Assembly: GCA_905215395.1 (NCBI GenBank)
Contig: CAJMQA010000031.1
Coordinates: 1 to 17,579, forward strand
Reading direction: 5' to 3'
Source of the DNA: an uncultured bacterium
Lineage (GTDB): Bacteria > Bacteroidota > Bacteroidia > Bacteroidales > Marinifilaceae
DNA length: 17,579 bases
How positions within the stretch are numbered: position 1 is the stretch's first letter; each line of letters starts with the position of its first letter. The notes below the pieces were generated by a model, which had not been told where the DNA came from, did no database searches, and saw nothing but the letters and a program-made list of their open reading frames with translations. A program made the position numbers and the translations under genes. Shown one piece after another: positions 1 through 7,421 of the stretch.

Positions 1-1592
1 TTCAGCCGATCAATAGAAGCGGCTAATAAGTAGGCAGGATCTTTTTCAAGCTTTTTATAAGTATTGGCATCAGCCTGTGCGATCAGATTTAATAATCGTT
101 GTTGGTCGGCAAATACAGATTTATCGAATATTTTATCTGCATAAGCTTCTATTCCTTTCTTCTGGGTTGCAGCTTTTATTTCTGCCGGAATCCATTCTGC
201 GGATAATGCCTGGTTGTATAATTTTAACATTTCAATCAGAATTTGCCGGTCGGTTACAACATCATAATCCTTGTAAAATTCTTCAGCGCTACTTTTCAGT
301 CTTTCTTTGTATTGGTCTATATTTCCCGCTGCAATTTTCATGGTTTTGTAAAGGCTGCCTGCCAGACTTACAATTTCAGCTCCCCTCTTACCTGCTTCAT
401 TCAGATGAGCTGATGCCAGAATCAAATCTTCTCTTTTTTCATATAATTGTTTATAACTGTCCAGGATGTCTTTATATTCCTTTTTACCGGCAGCCCAACG
501 GCGGAATGCCTGTTCCTGCTCTTGTTTTTTGGCTACGGTATTAAAACGTTTCAGACCTTTGATCTCTCCTTGCCATCTTTTCCAGGAATTGGCAACACTG
601 GCAGCTTTGGAAGCATATTTAATCCGGAGCAGTTCGTCCGATTCCATAGCATCGTTGATTACATTCAATTTGGCTGTACGAATGGCAATCTTATGTGGGT
701 TTTCAATCTCCTGTAACTGCCGGACAGCATAAGAGGTCAAGTATTCGGTAGTAGTTCCCGGATAACCGAATACCATTGTAAAATCGCCTTCATCCACACC
801 TTTAGCTGAAATTTTGAAATAAGAAGCCGGATGATAAGGTTGATTATCCGGAGCATAAGAAGCAGGTTCATTATTCTTATCCGCATAAATACGCAATACG
901 GAAAAATCTCCGGTATGGCGGGGCCACATCCAGTTATCCGTATCTCCGCCGAATTTTCCGATTGCTGAAGGAGGAGCTCCCACTAAACGTACATCTTTAT
1001 AAATCCGGAATACAGACATAAAATATTGATTTCCATTAAAATATGGTTTAATATTAGCCATCAGGTTGGTTCCCTTTACAGCCTCCTGTTCCAATTTTTT
1101 ACAGATTTCCTGAATTTTATGACTTCTTTCTTTTTCATTCATCTCCGGAGTCAGTTGTGAATTAATTTGTTCTGTAACATCTTCCATACGTACCAGAATA
1201 GAGGCTGTTATTCCCGGATTTGCCAATTCTTCCTGATGGTTTTTAGCCCAGAATCCATCCCGGAGGTAATTGTGTTCCAGACTGGAATGATTTTGTATCA
1301 TATCGAATGAACAGTGATGATTGGTAACAACCAGTCCTTCCTTACTGACAATCTCCCCTGTACAAAAATGAAAAAAAGGCTGTCCTTCTCTTCCCAGACC
1401 AACCACAGCATCTTTCAAAGAAGCCTGATTAATACTGTAAATATCTTCTGCTGTCAGTTTAAAACCCTCTTTTTGCATATCCTCGATGTTGTATTTTTTC
1501 AGCAACATCGGAATCCACATTCCTTCATCAGCACGACATCCGATCCAGCCCAGCAGTAAGGCCAGGAATAATAACATTGATTTTCTTTTCAT
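1..1592 (-). CDS. S46 family dipeptidyl-peptidase (DPP7/DPP11-like), N-terminal part; 3' end outside window
   Basis: This is the N-terminal ~530 residues of a secreted serine peptidase that removes dipeptides from oligopeptides, probably in the periplasm. The ATG at 1592 is followed by a signal peptide (MKRKSMLLFLALLLGWIGCRA) and a mature start DEGMW that is typical of S46 enzymes. The block FCTGEIVSKEGLVVTNHHC (about residues 76-94) carries the catalytic His. GGDTDNWMWPRHTGDFS (about 213-229) is the conserved block holding the catalytic Asp. MVFGYPGTTTEYL follows. The catalytic Ser and the residue that sets DPP7 versus DPP11 specificity lie in the C-terminal part, beyond the window edge, so substrate preference cannot be stated. 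The gene follows maf after 36 nt on the same strand and may be the last gene of that operon; I see no promoter between them. The family call is firm. Confidence 0.93.
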   Translation of the reverse strand, partial: MKRKSMLLFLALLLGWIGCRADEGMWIPMLLKKYNIEDMQKEGFKLTAEDIYSINQASLKDAVVGLGREGQPFFHFCTGEIVSKEGLVVTNHHCSFDMIQNHSSLEHNYLRDGFWAKNHQEELANPGITASILVRMEDVTEQINSQLTPEMNEKERSHKIQEICKKLEQEAVKGTNLMANIKPYFNGNQYFMSVFRIYKDVRLVGAPPSAIGKFGGDTDNWMWPRHTGDFSVLRIYADKNNEPASYAPDNQPYHPASYFKISAKGVDEGDFTMVFGYPGTTTEYLTSYAVRQLQEIENPHKIAIRTAKLNVINDAMESDELLRIKYASKAASVANSWKRWQGEIKGLKRFNTVAKKQEQEQAFRRWAAGKKEYKDILDSYKQLYEKREDLILASAHLNEAGKRGAEIVSLAGSLYKTMKIAAGNIDQYKERLKSSAEEFYKDYDVVTDRQILIEMLKLYNQALSAEWIPAEIKAATQKKGIEAYADKIFDKSVFADQQRLLNLIAQADANTYKKLEKDPAYLLAASIDRL

Positions 1593-1628
1593 AACGTTTT
1601 TATTGGTTGATGATTTATTGATTTTGTA

Positions 1629-2192
1629 TTAAAAGTTTTTTAAGGCTTCATACAACTGTTGAACCGGTAAACCCATCACATTGTAAAAGGAACCTTCGAT
1701 TCTCCTGATTCCAATATAGCCAATCCATTCCTGAATACCATAAGCACCAGCCTTATCATATGGTTTGTAATTATCTACATAGCAGTTGATCTCTTCATCA
1801 GACAAAGGTTTAAAATAGACATCTGTATAAGCAGAAAAAGATTTACGGCGTTCCACACTTGTCAGGCAAACTCCGGTAATCACAGTGTGTTTACGTCCTG
1901 ATAATTGATGAAGCATATTCACTGCCTCTTCCTTATTTTGGGGTTTACCTAATATCTTTGTATCCAGACAGACAATTGTATCTGCCGTAATTAATAATTC
2001 CCCTTCCTGTAATTCCCCTTCAAAAGCAGTTGCTTTTAAGCAAGCCAGAAATTCCGGAACTTTATTTGCTTCCATGCTTTCCGGCCATATTTCCGCTGTA
2101 TGTTTCAATTTGACTTCAAATTTGAATCCCGCATCGCACATCAATTGATGGCGCCGGGGAGAAGCAGAAGCCAGAATCAGTTTGTATTCCAT
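1629..2192 (-). CDS. maf: Maf family nucleoside triphosphate pyrophosphatase (YhdE-like dTTP/UTP type)
   Basis: Maf proteins hydrolyse non-canonical or pyrimidine nucleoside triphosphates to monophosphates plus pyrophosphate, and are linked to nucleotide-pool cleaning and arrest of septation. The 187-residue length is normal. The N-terminal substrate loop is intact (LASASPRRHQLM, residues 7-18). The metal-binding region ITADTIVCLD spans 68-77, ILGKPQNKEEA follows at 80-90, and the Maf core YDKAGAYGIQEW spans 145-156. The C-terminal IEGSFYNVMGLPV matches the YhdE (dTTP/UTP) branch better than the YceF (m7GTP) branch. The gene lies 13 nt downstream of the prenyltransferase, in one operon. No residue looks missing. 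Confidence 0.93.
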   Translation of the reverse strand: MEYKLILASASPRRHQLMCDAGFKFEVKLKHTAEIWPESMEANKVPEFLACLKATAFEGELQEGELLITADTIVCLDTKILGKPQNKEEAVNMLHQLSGRKHTVITGVCLTSVERRKSFSAYTDVYFKPLSDEEINCYVDNYKPYDKAGAYGIQEWIGYIGIRRIEGSFYNVMGLPVQQLYEALKNF

Positions 2193-2205
2193 AAAATTTT
2201 TATTT

Positions 2206-3159
2206 TCAATCTGTAAATATCAAGAGGAAAAAATGTCTCAATAGTACGCTTATTCCCACACATAAAACCATAATCAGACGAATCATCCGCAATTGGAACT
2301 TCCGGTATCCGTTTTTATTTTGTACAGAAACAATATAAACAGCATAAGGAAGCAATATGCCCGCAATGATATAGACCAGAATTGCCAATGAGGCTGTAAA
2401 TTCAATGCAATAAATGATCAGAGCTGAAAGCATACTCAAAATAGCCAGCCCCCCGATAAAATTGGCTGCTGTTTTTCTTCCTAACTTTACCGGAATTGTC
2501 TGGGTGCCATTTTCCCTGTCCCCTTCCAAGGTATAGATATCCTTATTGATTTCATACATTAAACTATTCAGAAAAATAAACCACGAAAATCCGAATACCC
2601 AGTAAAACATATAAATAAAGTTGGTTCCGGTTTCCAGTAATATATTAGCATAGGCCATATTCAATAAAGGAATTTCGTAAATTATAGCACTTACAGGAAT
2701 AAGGGAAGCCAGAAACCCCACCAGGACATTTCCTAAAATAAAATATTTTTTATAGGTAGAAGAATAGAACCACAAAATTCCGGAGACCAATAGAAACAGT
2801 ATACCTATCTTCCAGACTCCAACGGCAAATCCCAAATAAAAAGCTATCCCTACAGCAGCAATATTCAAGACCGTATGTAAAGAAATGGCCAGCCTCCGGC
2901 TGACTGTTTTTCCAACCAGTACCTCCCTTACACCGGAAATCCTGTCTGTACGGGTATCGAAATAGTCATTAATCACATAGGCTCCGGAAATCAGGCAGCA
3001 AACAGCAATGACCACCAGCATAAATGCCCAGCTACTCATCTGCAATTCAAAACCATTTATTTCCAGCATAGGAAGCACAACCAAGTAACGCATTGCATAC
3101 ATTGTTAAAGCTGCAAAAGCAATGGTACGGATCCGGATAAGCCGAAGAATTTGCCACAT
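2206..3159 (-). CDS. UbiA superfamily membrane prenyltransferase (geranylgeranylglycerol-phosphate geranylgeranyltransferase-like)
   Basis: This is an integral membrane enzyme that transfers an isoprenoid chain from its diphosphate to an acceptor. About eight hydrophobic segments are visible across 317 residues. The first aspartate-rich motif is intact: NDYFDTRTD at 64-72 (NDxxDxxxD). The second lies in KDIYTLEGD (206-214), where the usual middle Asp is replaced by Thr, followed by NGTQTIPVKLG. Bacteroidota members of this branch are usually annotated as geranylgeranylglycerol-phosphate geranylgeranyltransferases, by likeness to archaeal ether-lipid enzymes. The acceptor cannot be read from sequence, and a quinone or haem substrate is possible. 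The gene starts 11 nt after the KdsC-like gene and ends 13 nt before maf, so it is almost certainly co-transcribed with both. Confidence 0.87.
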   Translation of the reverse strand: MWQILRLIRIRTIAFAALTMYAMRYLVVLPMLEINGFELQMSSWAFMLVVIAVCCLISGAYVINDYFDTRTDRISGVREVLVGKTVSRRLAISLHTVLNIAAVGIAFYLGFAVGVWKIGILFLLVSGILWFYSSTYKKYFILGNVLVGFLASLIPVSAIIYEIPLLNMAYANILLETGTNFIYMFYWVFGFSWFIFLNSLMYEINKDIYTLEGDRENGTQTIPVKLGRKTAANFIGGLAILSMLSALIIYCIEFTASLAILVYIIAGILLPYAVYIVSVQNKNGYRKFQLRMIRLIMVLCVGISVLLRHFFLLIFTD

Positions 3160-3170
3160 AATTTAATGTT

Positions 3171-3704
3171 TTACATACTTTTGACATAACAGTGGGTGTC
3201 CATCCAATCTCCTCTTGCCTTTAACACCTGAGCCACAACATCCCTGACACATCCTTCCCCACCTTTCACATCAGAGATATAACGGGAAATGCCTTTGATC
3301 TCTTCACAAGCATCCAGAGGGCATACGGGTATGCCTACCTGTGTCATGATATTGTAATCGGGAATATCGTCCCCCATATACAATATCTCATCTGCTTGCA
3401 GGGAATACCGTTTCACAATTTCACTCAGCGCCTCCAATTTATTTGAAATTCTCAAGTATATATTCTCACTTTTGATTCCCAGTTTTTCAAGACGTTCCCG
3501 GACCCCGGGAGCTCCTCCTCCTGAAATAACAGCAATTATATAACCCTTTCGCACGGCATACATGAGTGCATACCCATCTTTCGTACAGGAAGTCCGGATC
3601 AATTCACCTTCAGGGGACAAATTTTGAGTCTGATAGGACAAAACTCCGTCAACATCAAAAATAAATGCCCTTACTTTTTTCAAATCATCTTTAAAAAATC
3701 CCAT
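3171..3704 (-). CDS. kdsC: HAD-superfamily phosphatase, KdsC-like (3-deoxy-D-manno-octulosonate 8-phosphate phosphatase)
   Basis: This is a cytoplasmic HAD phosphatase of the small capless KdsC type, at the normal length of 177 residues. KdsC removes phosphate from KDO-8-phosphate on the way to the lipopolysaccharide sugar KDO. Visible HAD motifs are FIFDVDGVL (14-22; nucleophile D17 and acid D19), ISGGGA (60-65), a Lys in ISNKLEAL (86-93) and MGDDIPDYNIM (110-120; metal-binding Asp pair). The usual DGVLT is DGVLS here. No kdsA, kdsB or kdsD gene lies in the window, so the KDO role rests on family likeness, and a related sugar-acid phosphatase such as the NeuA-associated type is possible. It sits 6 nt after the DUF2520 gene and 11 nt before the UbiA gene. 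Confidence 0.82.
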   Translation of the reverse strand: MGFFKDDLKKVRAFIFDVDGVLSYQTQNLSPEGELIRTSCTKDGYALMYAVRKGYIIAVISGGGAPGVRERLEKLGIKSENIYLRISNKLEALSEIVKRYSLQADEILYMGDDIPDYNIMTQVGIPVCPLDACEEIKGISRYISDVKGGEGCVRDVVAQVLKARGDWMDTHCYVKSM

Positions 3705-3710
3705 ATTTTC

Positions 3711-4544
3711 TTACCATAAAGTTAACATCAACGGTTTGTTTTCATTCTCATTTTTCACTTCTGCTGCTTTTGCCACAGAGTCTTTAATAGAGTCTGAAAT
3801 CTGAGTATACAAATTTAGTAATTTCCGGTTATCTTTCAACATAGTTTTGTGCATACTCAGAATAGAATCGTCTCCTCTTTTGGCTGGTCCCGTTTGTGCA
3901 TTCTCCGGACTCATTAGCATAACTTTATGGGCCGTTTCAAAAATCAGGGGCCGTAACAAAGTATCATCCAACCCTTCTTTTTCCAATATTTTTCCTGCAA
4001 TACCATATAAGTGATTGACAAAATTATTGGCAAACACGGCAGCTAAATGCAAGCTTTTCCGCTTTTCGGAATTAATCTCTTCCACCCGGACAGATAAAAG
4101 CTCTGCAATTTCACGCACTATTTTATAAACTTCAATATTGGATGCCTCAATACACAAAGGAATTTCTCTAAAATCCAGTTCCCTCTTTTTGGTAAAAGTC
4201 TGCAAAGGATACAATACCCCGCATTTCTCAGTATAAGGCTTAAAAACTTCCAGGGACAAGCTTCCGGAAGTATGTAGTATAATAGCATTTTTATTTATTC
4301 TTATACTCTTATACAAAGACAATAAGGCATCATCACTTACACAAAAAATGTAGATATCTCCATCCGGATAAATACCCATGATATCTGCAGTATAAGTAAT
4401 TCCGGTTTTCTTGCCCAGTTCCCTGGCAGATTCAATGCTGCGACTGTATACCTGACAAAGATTCAAACCCGCCTTCAACAAAGCCGGCGCCAAATGGTGA
4501 GCCACATTTCCTGCTCCAATCAGCACAATCCTCTTATCCATCAT
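3711..4544 (-). CDS. Rossmann-like and DUF2520 domain protein (predicted NAD(P)-binding oxidoreductase-like)
   Basis: The N-terminal half is a Rossmann fold with the dinucleotide-binding motif IGAGNVAHHLAPALLKAG, then IILHTSGS and CGVLYPLQTFTK, as in the F420-dependent reductase and pyrroline-5-carboxylate reductase-like superfamily. The C-terminal half (KSLHLAAVFANNFVNHLY onward) matches the helical DUF2520 domain that usually accompanies it. Substrate and reaction are unknown. The reading frame extends to a TTG at 4556, but tandem ATGs at 4544 and 4541 lie just before MDKRIVLIGAG, so I start at 4544. That gives an 11-nt overlap with the upstream gene and suggests translational coupling. The gene is 6 nt upstream of the KdsC-like gene. 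Family call is firm; function is not. Confidence 0.85.
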   Translation of the reverse strand: MMDKRIVLIGAGNVAHHLAPALLKAGLNLCQVYSRSIESARELGKKTGITYTADIMGIYPDGDIYIFCVSDDALLSLYKSIRINKNAIILHTSGSLSLEVFKPYTEKCGVLYPLQTFTKKRELDFREIPLCIEASNIEVYKIVREIAELLSVRVEEINSEKRKSLHLAAVFANNFVNHLYGIAGKILEKEGLDDTLLRPLIFETAHKVMLMSPENAQTGPAKRGDDSILSMHKTMLKDNRKLLNLYTQISDSIKDSVAKAAEVKNENENKPLMLTLW

Positions 4545-5025
4545 ATTCAAATGCAATATTCTTAGGTTTTATTTTCCCCTCTTTCAAATAGCTGACTAAA
4601 CGTTGGCAAGCCAGACATATATCCTGATAAAAAATCTGAGATATCAAAACTAATTTACCGTCCGTATATTTCAAATGTTTGAATTTCCCTTCAGAATCTT
4701 CTTGATTCATAAGTAATAAATCACCTCCCGGAATAAAAGTATGAGTCATTTGGTTGCGTAATTTGTCATACAGAAAAAAATTGTCATTCAATAAACGGTA
4801 TCTTCCTCCGAATAAACGGTTTACTCCTGCCGAGAAACGCCGGGCTGACTGTCCTTTTGCTTTCATGGGTTTATTGTCCAGAAAACCTCCCAATATTTCT
4901 ATGGTCTGTCCCATCAGTACAAACTGCATATAGGATAGTTCAGCCTCCTGCAATTTTCCCAATTCCCGGATAATAACATTCTCCAGAAATACTTCTATAT
5001 GTCTGATCTGTTCTGCTTGCTCCAT
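4534..5025 (-). CDS. Hypothetical protein with a HEPN-like RNxxxHxF motif, first gene of the operon
   Basis: I do not recognise this 163-residue protein as a named family. The N-terminal ~100 residues look mostly helical. They end in YDKLRNQMTHTF, where R90-N91-x3-H95-x-F97 fits the Rx4-6H active-site signature of HEPN nucleases, and closely the RX4HXY of HepT-type toxins with Phe for Tyr. After it come a short polar stretch and a second helical segment (about 126-150). No signal peptide or membrane segment is visible, so it is probably cytoplasmic. It is the first gene of the minus-strand operon and overlaps the DUF2520 gene by 11 nt. No MNT nucleotidyltransferase antitoxin is adjacent. It may be a conserved non-toxin HEPN-fold protein, or the motif may be chance. 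Confidence 0.75.
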   Translation of the reverse strand: MEQAEQIRHIEVFLENVIIRELGKLQEAELSYMQFVLMGQTIEILGGFLDNKPMKAKGQSARRFSAGVNRLFGGRYRLLNDNFFLYDKLRNQMTHTFIPGGDLLLMNQEDSEGKFKHLKYTDGKLVLISQIFYQDICLACQRLVSYLKEGKIKPKNIAFEYDG

Positions 5026-5033
5026 ATATTGCC

Positions 5034-5041
5034 CAAAATTA
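5034..5041 (-). promoter_or_regulatory. Possible -7 promoter element for the minus-strand operon
   Basis: On the minus strand this reads TAATTTTG, a full match to the Bacteroidota -7 consensus TAnnTTTG. A TTTC lies 20 nt upstream at 5062-5065, where TTTG is expected. It is only 9 nt before the ATG at 5025, so the transcript would have almost no leader. This may be a near-leaderless mRNA or a chance match in AT-rich DNA. Confidence 0.3.
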
Positions 5042-5077
5042 AGGCAAATAATTGAGAAACGGAAATCAGTAATTTTG

Positions 5078-5085
5078 TATCTTTG
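5078..5085 (+). promoter_or_regulatory. -7 promoter element (TATCTTTG) for the aminotransferase gene
   Basis: TATCTTTG is a full match to the Bacteroidota -7 consensus TAnnTTTG and lies 39 nt upstream of the ATG at 5125. The -33 element is poor: the nearest TTG (5052-5054) is 23 nt away, longer than the usual 19-20. The expected transcript start is near 5092. Confidence 0.45.
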
Positions 5086-5124
5086 CGAAAGTTTTAAACA
5101 CTATGATTTGAATTTTGTAAAGCC

Positions 5125-5910
5125 ATGATTTTAATAAATAATACAGCCATTGAGAAAGATGATTTTTCCGAGCAGATATTTGAAAACAGCCTGAGCATAT
5201 ACGAAGTGGTCCGAGTATTCAAAGGGAGACCTATCTTCTTAAGTGATAATCTTCAGAGATTAGATAATTCACTTAAAAAATCAAATATTCATATGAATGT
5301 AAAAAATTTAAATATACCTGAAAAGTTAAAGCATTTTATCGATCTGTCACACATTACAGAAGGAAATCTGAAATACGTGCTTCATTTTAAACAGGCTCAA
5401 CCGGATGAATATATTTTTCAAATTCCTCACTCTTACCCCACAGCCAGAGATTATGAACAGGGTGTGGCGACGATGACTTACCCTGCTGTCCGGGAAAATC
5501 CGGAAGTCAAATACATCAATGCAGATCTGCGTACATTAGCCAATCGCCTGATGCATGATAATCAGGTATATGAAATCCTTCTGGTTGACCGGAATGGATT
5601 TATCACAGAAGGTTCCAGATCAAATGTTTTCTTCATCAAAGGTAACGTATTATACACTGCACCAGTTAAATATGTACTTCCAGGTACCAGTCGTAAACGG
5701 GTAATTGAAATTTGTAAAATCTGTCAGTGTCCTGTTGAAGAAAAGCAGATTGCTTTATCCGGGCTGTCCGGATATGATGCTGCTTTTCTTTCCGGTACCT
5801 CTCCACTGATTCTACCCATCCATCGTATCGATAATTTATATTTTGATCCTAAAAATCAATTGCTTCAAAAATTAATGAAACAATATTTCACACTTTTACA
5901 AAACTCATAA
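5125..5910 (+). CDS. Class-IV PLP-dependent aminotransferase family protein (BCAT/ADC-lyase/D-amino acid aminotransferase fold)
   Basis: This 261-residue cytoplasmic PLP enzyme is of fold type IV. The N-terminal segment ENSLSIYEVVRVFKGRPIFL followed by NLQRLDNSL (42-50) is the usual family start. The PLP Lys is probably K129 in NPEVKYINADLR. The signature DRNGFITEGSRSNVFF spans 155-170, with the cofactor-contacting Glu at 162. GTS motifs at 187-189 and 224-226 fit the PLP-phosphate loop. Members of this fold include branched-chain aminotransferase, 4-amino-4-deoxychorismate lyase (PabC) and D-amino acid aminotransferase. The short length leans towards a PabC-like lyase, but no pabA/pabB gene or amino-acid operon is adjacent, so the reaction is undecided. 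It appears to be a single-gene transcript. Confidence 0.85.
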   Translation: MILINNTAIEKDDFSEQIFENSLSIYEVVRVFKGRPIFLSDNLQRLDNSLKKSNIHMNVKNLNIPEKLKHFIDLSHITEGNLKYVLHFKQAQPDEYIFQIPHSYPTARDYEQGVATMTYPAVRENPEVKYINADLRTLANRLMHDNQVYEILLVDRNGFITEGSRSNVFFIKGNVLYTAPVKYVLPGTSRKRVIEICKICQCPVEEKQIALSGLSGYDAAFLSGTSPLILPIHRIDNLYFDPKNQLLQKLMKQYFTLLQNS

Positions 5911-5924
5911 GAGTTGTATAAACG

Positions 5925-6006
5925 TAGCAGTAAAACTTCAACCTGGATTTTTGGATAATTTAAGAAGATTTGAAGATGGAAAGCTTCTTTAACTGCTATT
6001 TTTTTT
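5925..6006 (+). terminator. Possible intrinsic terminator after the aminotransferase gene
   Basis: TAGCAGT (5925-5931) is the exact reverse complement of ACTGCTA (5992-5998), and an uninterrupted run of eight T follows at once (5999-6006). Inside this long loop AAGAAG (5962-5967) can pair with CTTCTT (5984-5989). The outer stem is only 7 bp and the loop is long, so this could also be a structured leader. Confidence 0.4.
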
Positions 6007-6011
6007 ATAAT

Positions 6012-6059
6012 ATTGCAAAACAAATCTTATTAATGCTCAATGTATGAGCATTTTGCAAT
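6012..6059. repeat. Nested inverted repeats (9-bp outer arms, 8-bp inner arms)
   Basis: The outer arms ATTGCAAAA (6012-6020) and TTTTGCAAT (6051-6059) are perfect reverse complements. Inside them, AATGCTCA (6032-6039) and TGAGCATT (6045-6052) form a perfect 8-bp stem with a 5-nt loop, sharing two bases with the outer right arm. No T-run follows, so an operator or structured leader for the gene at 6093 is likelier than a terminator. Confidence 0.6.
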
Positions 6060-6071
6060 TAGTGTGACTCA

Positions 6072-6085
6072 TTTACAATTGTAAA
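6072..6085. promoter_or_regulatory. 14-bp perfect palindrome just upstream of the serine hydrolase start
   Basis: TTTACAATTGTAAA is a perfect palindrome whose last base is 7 nt before the ATG at 6093. Its position suits an operator for a dimeric regulator. It has no loop, so it would not form a good RNA hairpin. No recognised regulator gene is adjacent. Confidence 0.4.
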
Positions 6086-6092
6086 ACTGATA

Positions 6093-7421
6093 ATGAAATA
6101 TTTGATTTTAATTGTCCTGACAGGCCTGATTATTTTTACGAAACCCTGGAATTTAAGTTTTGCAGGAGATCGCTCATCTACAGTAAAAGATACAACTCAG
6201 GTTTCTGATTCAATGATACTGTTTCCAGCCAATCAAGTCATTACAAACGAAGATTCAGAGTTGGAAATTACCCGTAAATTTGATCATATCATTGAAAAAT
6301 TTATGAAAAAATGGGAAATTAAGGGAGCTTCTTTTGCGTTAATGAAGGAAGATCGTTTGATATACAGCAAAGGATATGGTTATGCGGATGAAGAGATGGG
6401 AATTCCCATGGACGTCATGCACGTATTTCGTATTGCTTCTGTTTCAAAGTTAATAACGGCTGTTGCGATTATGAAATTACAGGAGGAAGGAAAGCTATCT
6501 TTATCGGATTTAGTTTTTGGTCCCGAAGGTATATTGAACGATTCTGTTTACTCCAACATCAGAGATCCCCGGACACGGAAAATTACCGTTGAAAATCTTT
6601 TACGGCATCAGGGAGGTTTTTCCATTGCTTATGGTGACCCGATGTTTTGTCCGCTGGATATAGCCAATAAAATGAATGTCACACCACCGGCAGATTTGAA
6701 TACCATAATCCAGTTTGTATTATCCCGACGATTAAGTTATACTCCAGGAGAATCAACTGCTTATTCCAATATTGGTTACGGGATATTATCTAAAGTTATA
6801 GAGAGAATATCTCAACAAGACTATGAAACCTATATCCGAAGACAGATTTTAATGCCGGCCGGATGTTTTGATATGCATTTGGGAAAGAATCTTTATGAAG
6901 ATAAATTGCCCAATGAGGTAAAATACTACGAGGTAGAGAATGCCGGACAAATACCTTCATGTGATGGTAGTGGTAAACTGGTTGCCCGTAGTAATGGAGG
7001 CAATAATATTGAGGAATTATATGGAGCCGGTGGCTGGGTCGCTTCTCCTACAGAGCTATTACGTTTTCTGGCTGCAATCGATGGTAATCCGGTGATTCCT
7101 GATATTCTGGAAGATTCTTCGATTGAATATATGACTCAGAATATATCCAATGCCCTTCCTATCGGATGGATGGAAACAAATTCACGGGGAGACTGGATCC
7201 GAACAGGTACACTGGCAGGCACAAGTGCTTTGATGAAAAAACAAAATGATGGTTATGCATGGGTGTTCCTGACTAATACAAGTAGCTGGAAAGGTGCCCA
7301 TTTCCCTCCCTATATCAACTCTACCATAAAAAAAGCGATGGCATCTGTGCAAGAATGGCCAGAACGGGACTTATTTGAAATGCAGCATTTTAATCATGAA
7401 AAATTACTTGTCATCAAGTGA
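6093..7421 (+). CDS. Secreted beta-lactamase-fold serine hydrolase (class C / S12 family)
   Basis: This is a 442-residue exported protein of the penicillin-binding-protein/class C beta-lactamase fold. The N-terminus MKYLILIVLTGLIIFTKPWN is a signal sequence or anchor. The SxxK motif is RIASVSKL, with nucleophile S116 and K119. The second motif is Y224-S-N226 in GESTAYSNIGYG. The third sits at TGTLAGTSA (371-379), in place of KTG. GAGGWVASPTELLRFL (311-326) is typical of the esterase/peptidase-like branch, so a D,D-peptidase, D-aminopeptidase or esterase is as likely as a beta-lactamase. Its TGA stop shares one base with the ATG of glycerate kinase (TGATG), indicating translational coupling. 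The upstream gap carries several palindromes that may control it; I found no convincing -7 element. Confidence 0.88.
   Translation: MKYLILIVLTGLIIFTKPWNLSFAGDRSSTVKDTTQVSDSMILFPANQVITNEDSELEITRKFDHIIEKFMKKWEIKGASFALMKEDRLIYSKGYGYADEEMGIPMDVMHVFRIASVSKLITAVAIMKLQEEGKLSLSDLVFGPEGILNDSVYSNIRDPRTRKITVENLLRHQGGFSIAYGDPMFCPLDIANKMNVTPPADLNTIIQFVLSRRLSYTPGESTAYSNIGYGILSKVIERISQQDYETYIRRQILMPAGCFDMHLGKNLYEDKLPNEVKYYEVENAGQIPSCDGSGKLVARSNGGNNIEELYGAGGWVASPTELLRFLAAIDGNPVIPDILEDSSIEYMTQNISNALPIGWMETNSRGDWIRTGTLAGTSALMKKQNDGYAWVFLTNTSSWKGAHFPPYINSTIKKAMASVQEWPERDLFEMQHFNHEKLLVIK

Noticed and set aside
77..732. Three overlapping plus-strand open frames (77-544, 447-716, 466-732)
   Set aside because: They lie wholly opposite the S46 peptidase, whose frame is continuous with conserved motifs, and they show no family features.
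4534..5025. HepT/MNT toxin-antitoxin module
   Set aside because: The RNxxxHxF motif is present, but no MNT nucleotidyltransferase or other antitoxin-like gene is adjacent. The gene heads a housekeeping operon, so a toxin-antitoxin call is not supported.
6093..7421. True beta-lactamase (antibiotic resistance gene)
   Set aside because: The class C fold motifs are present, but KTG is replaced by TGT in the TGTLAGTSA block and the sequence is closer to peptidase/esterase-like relatives, so a resistance claim is not justified.
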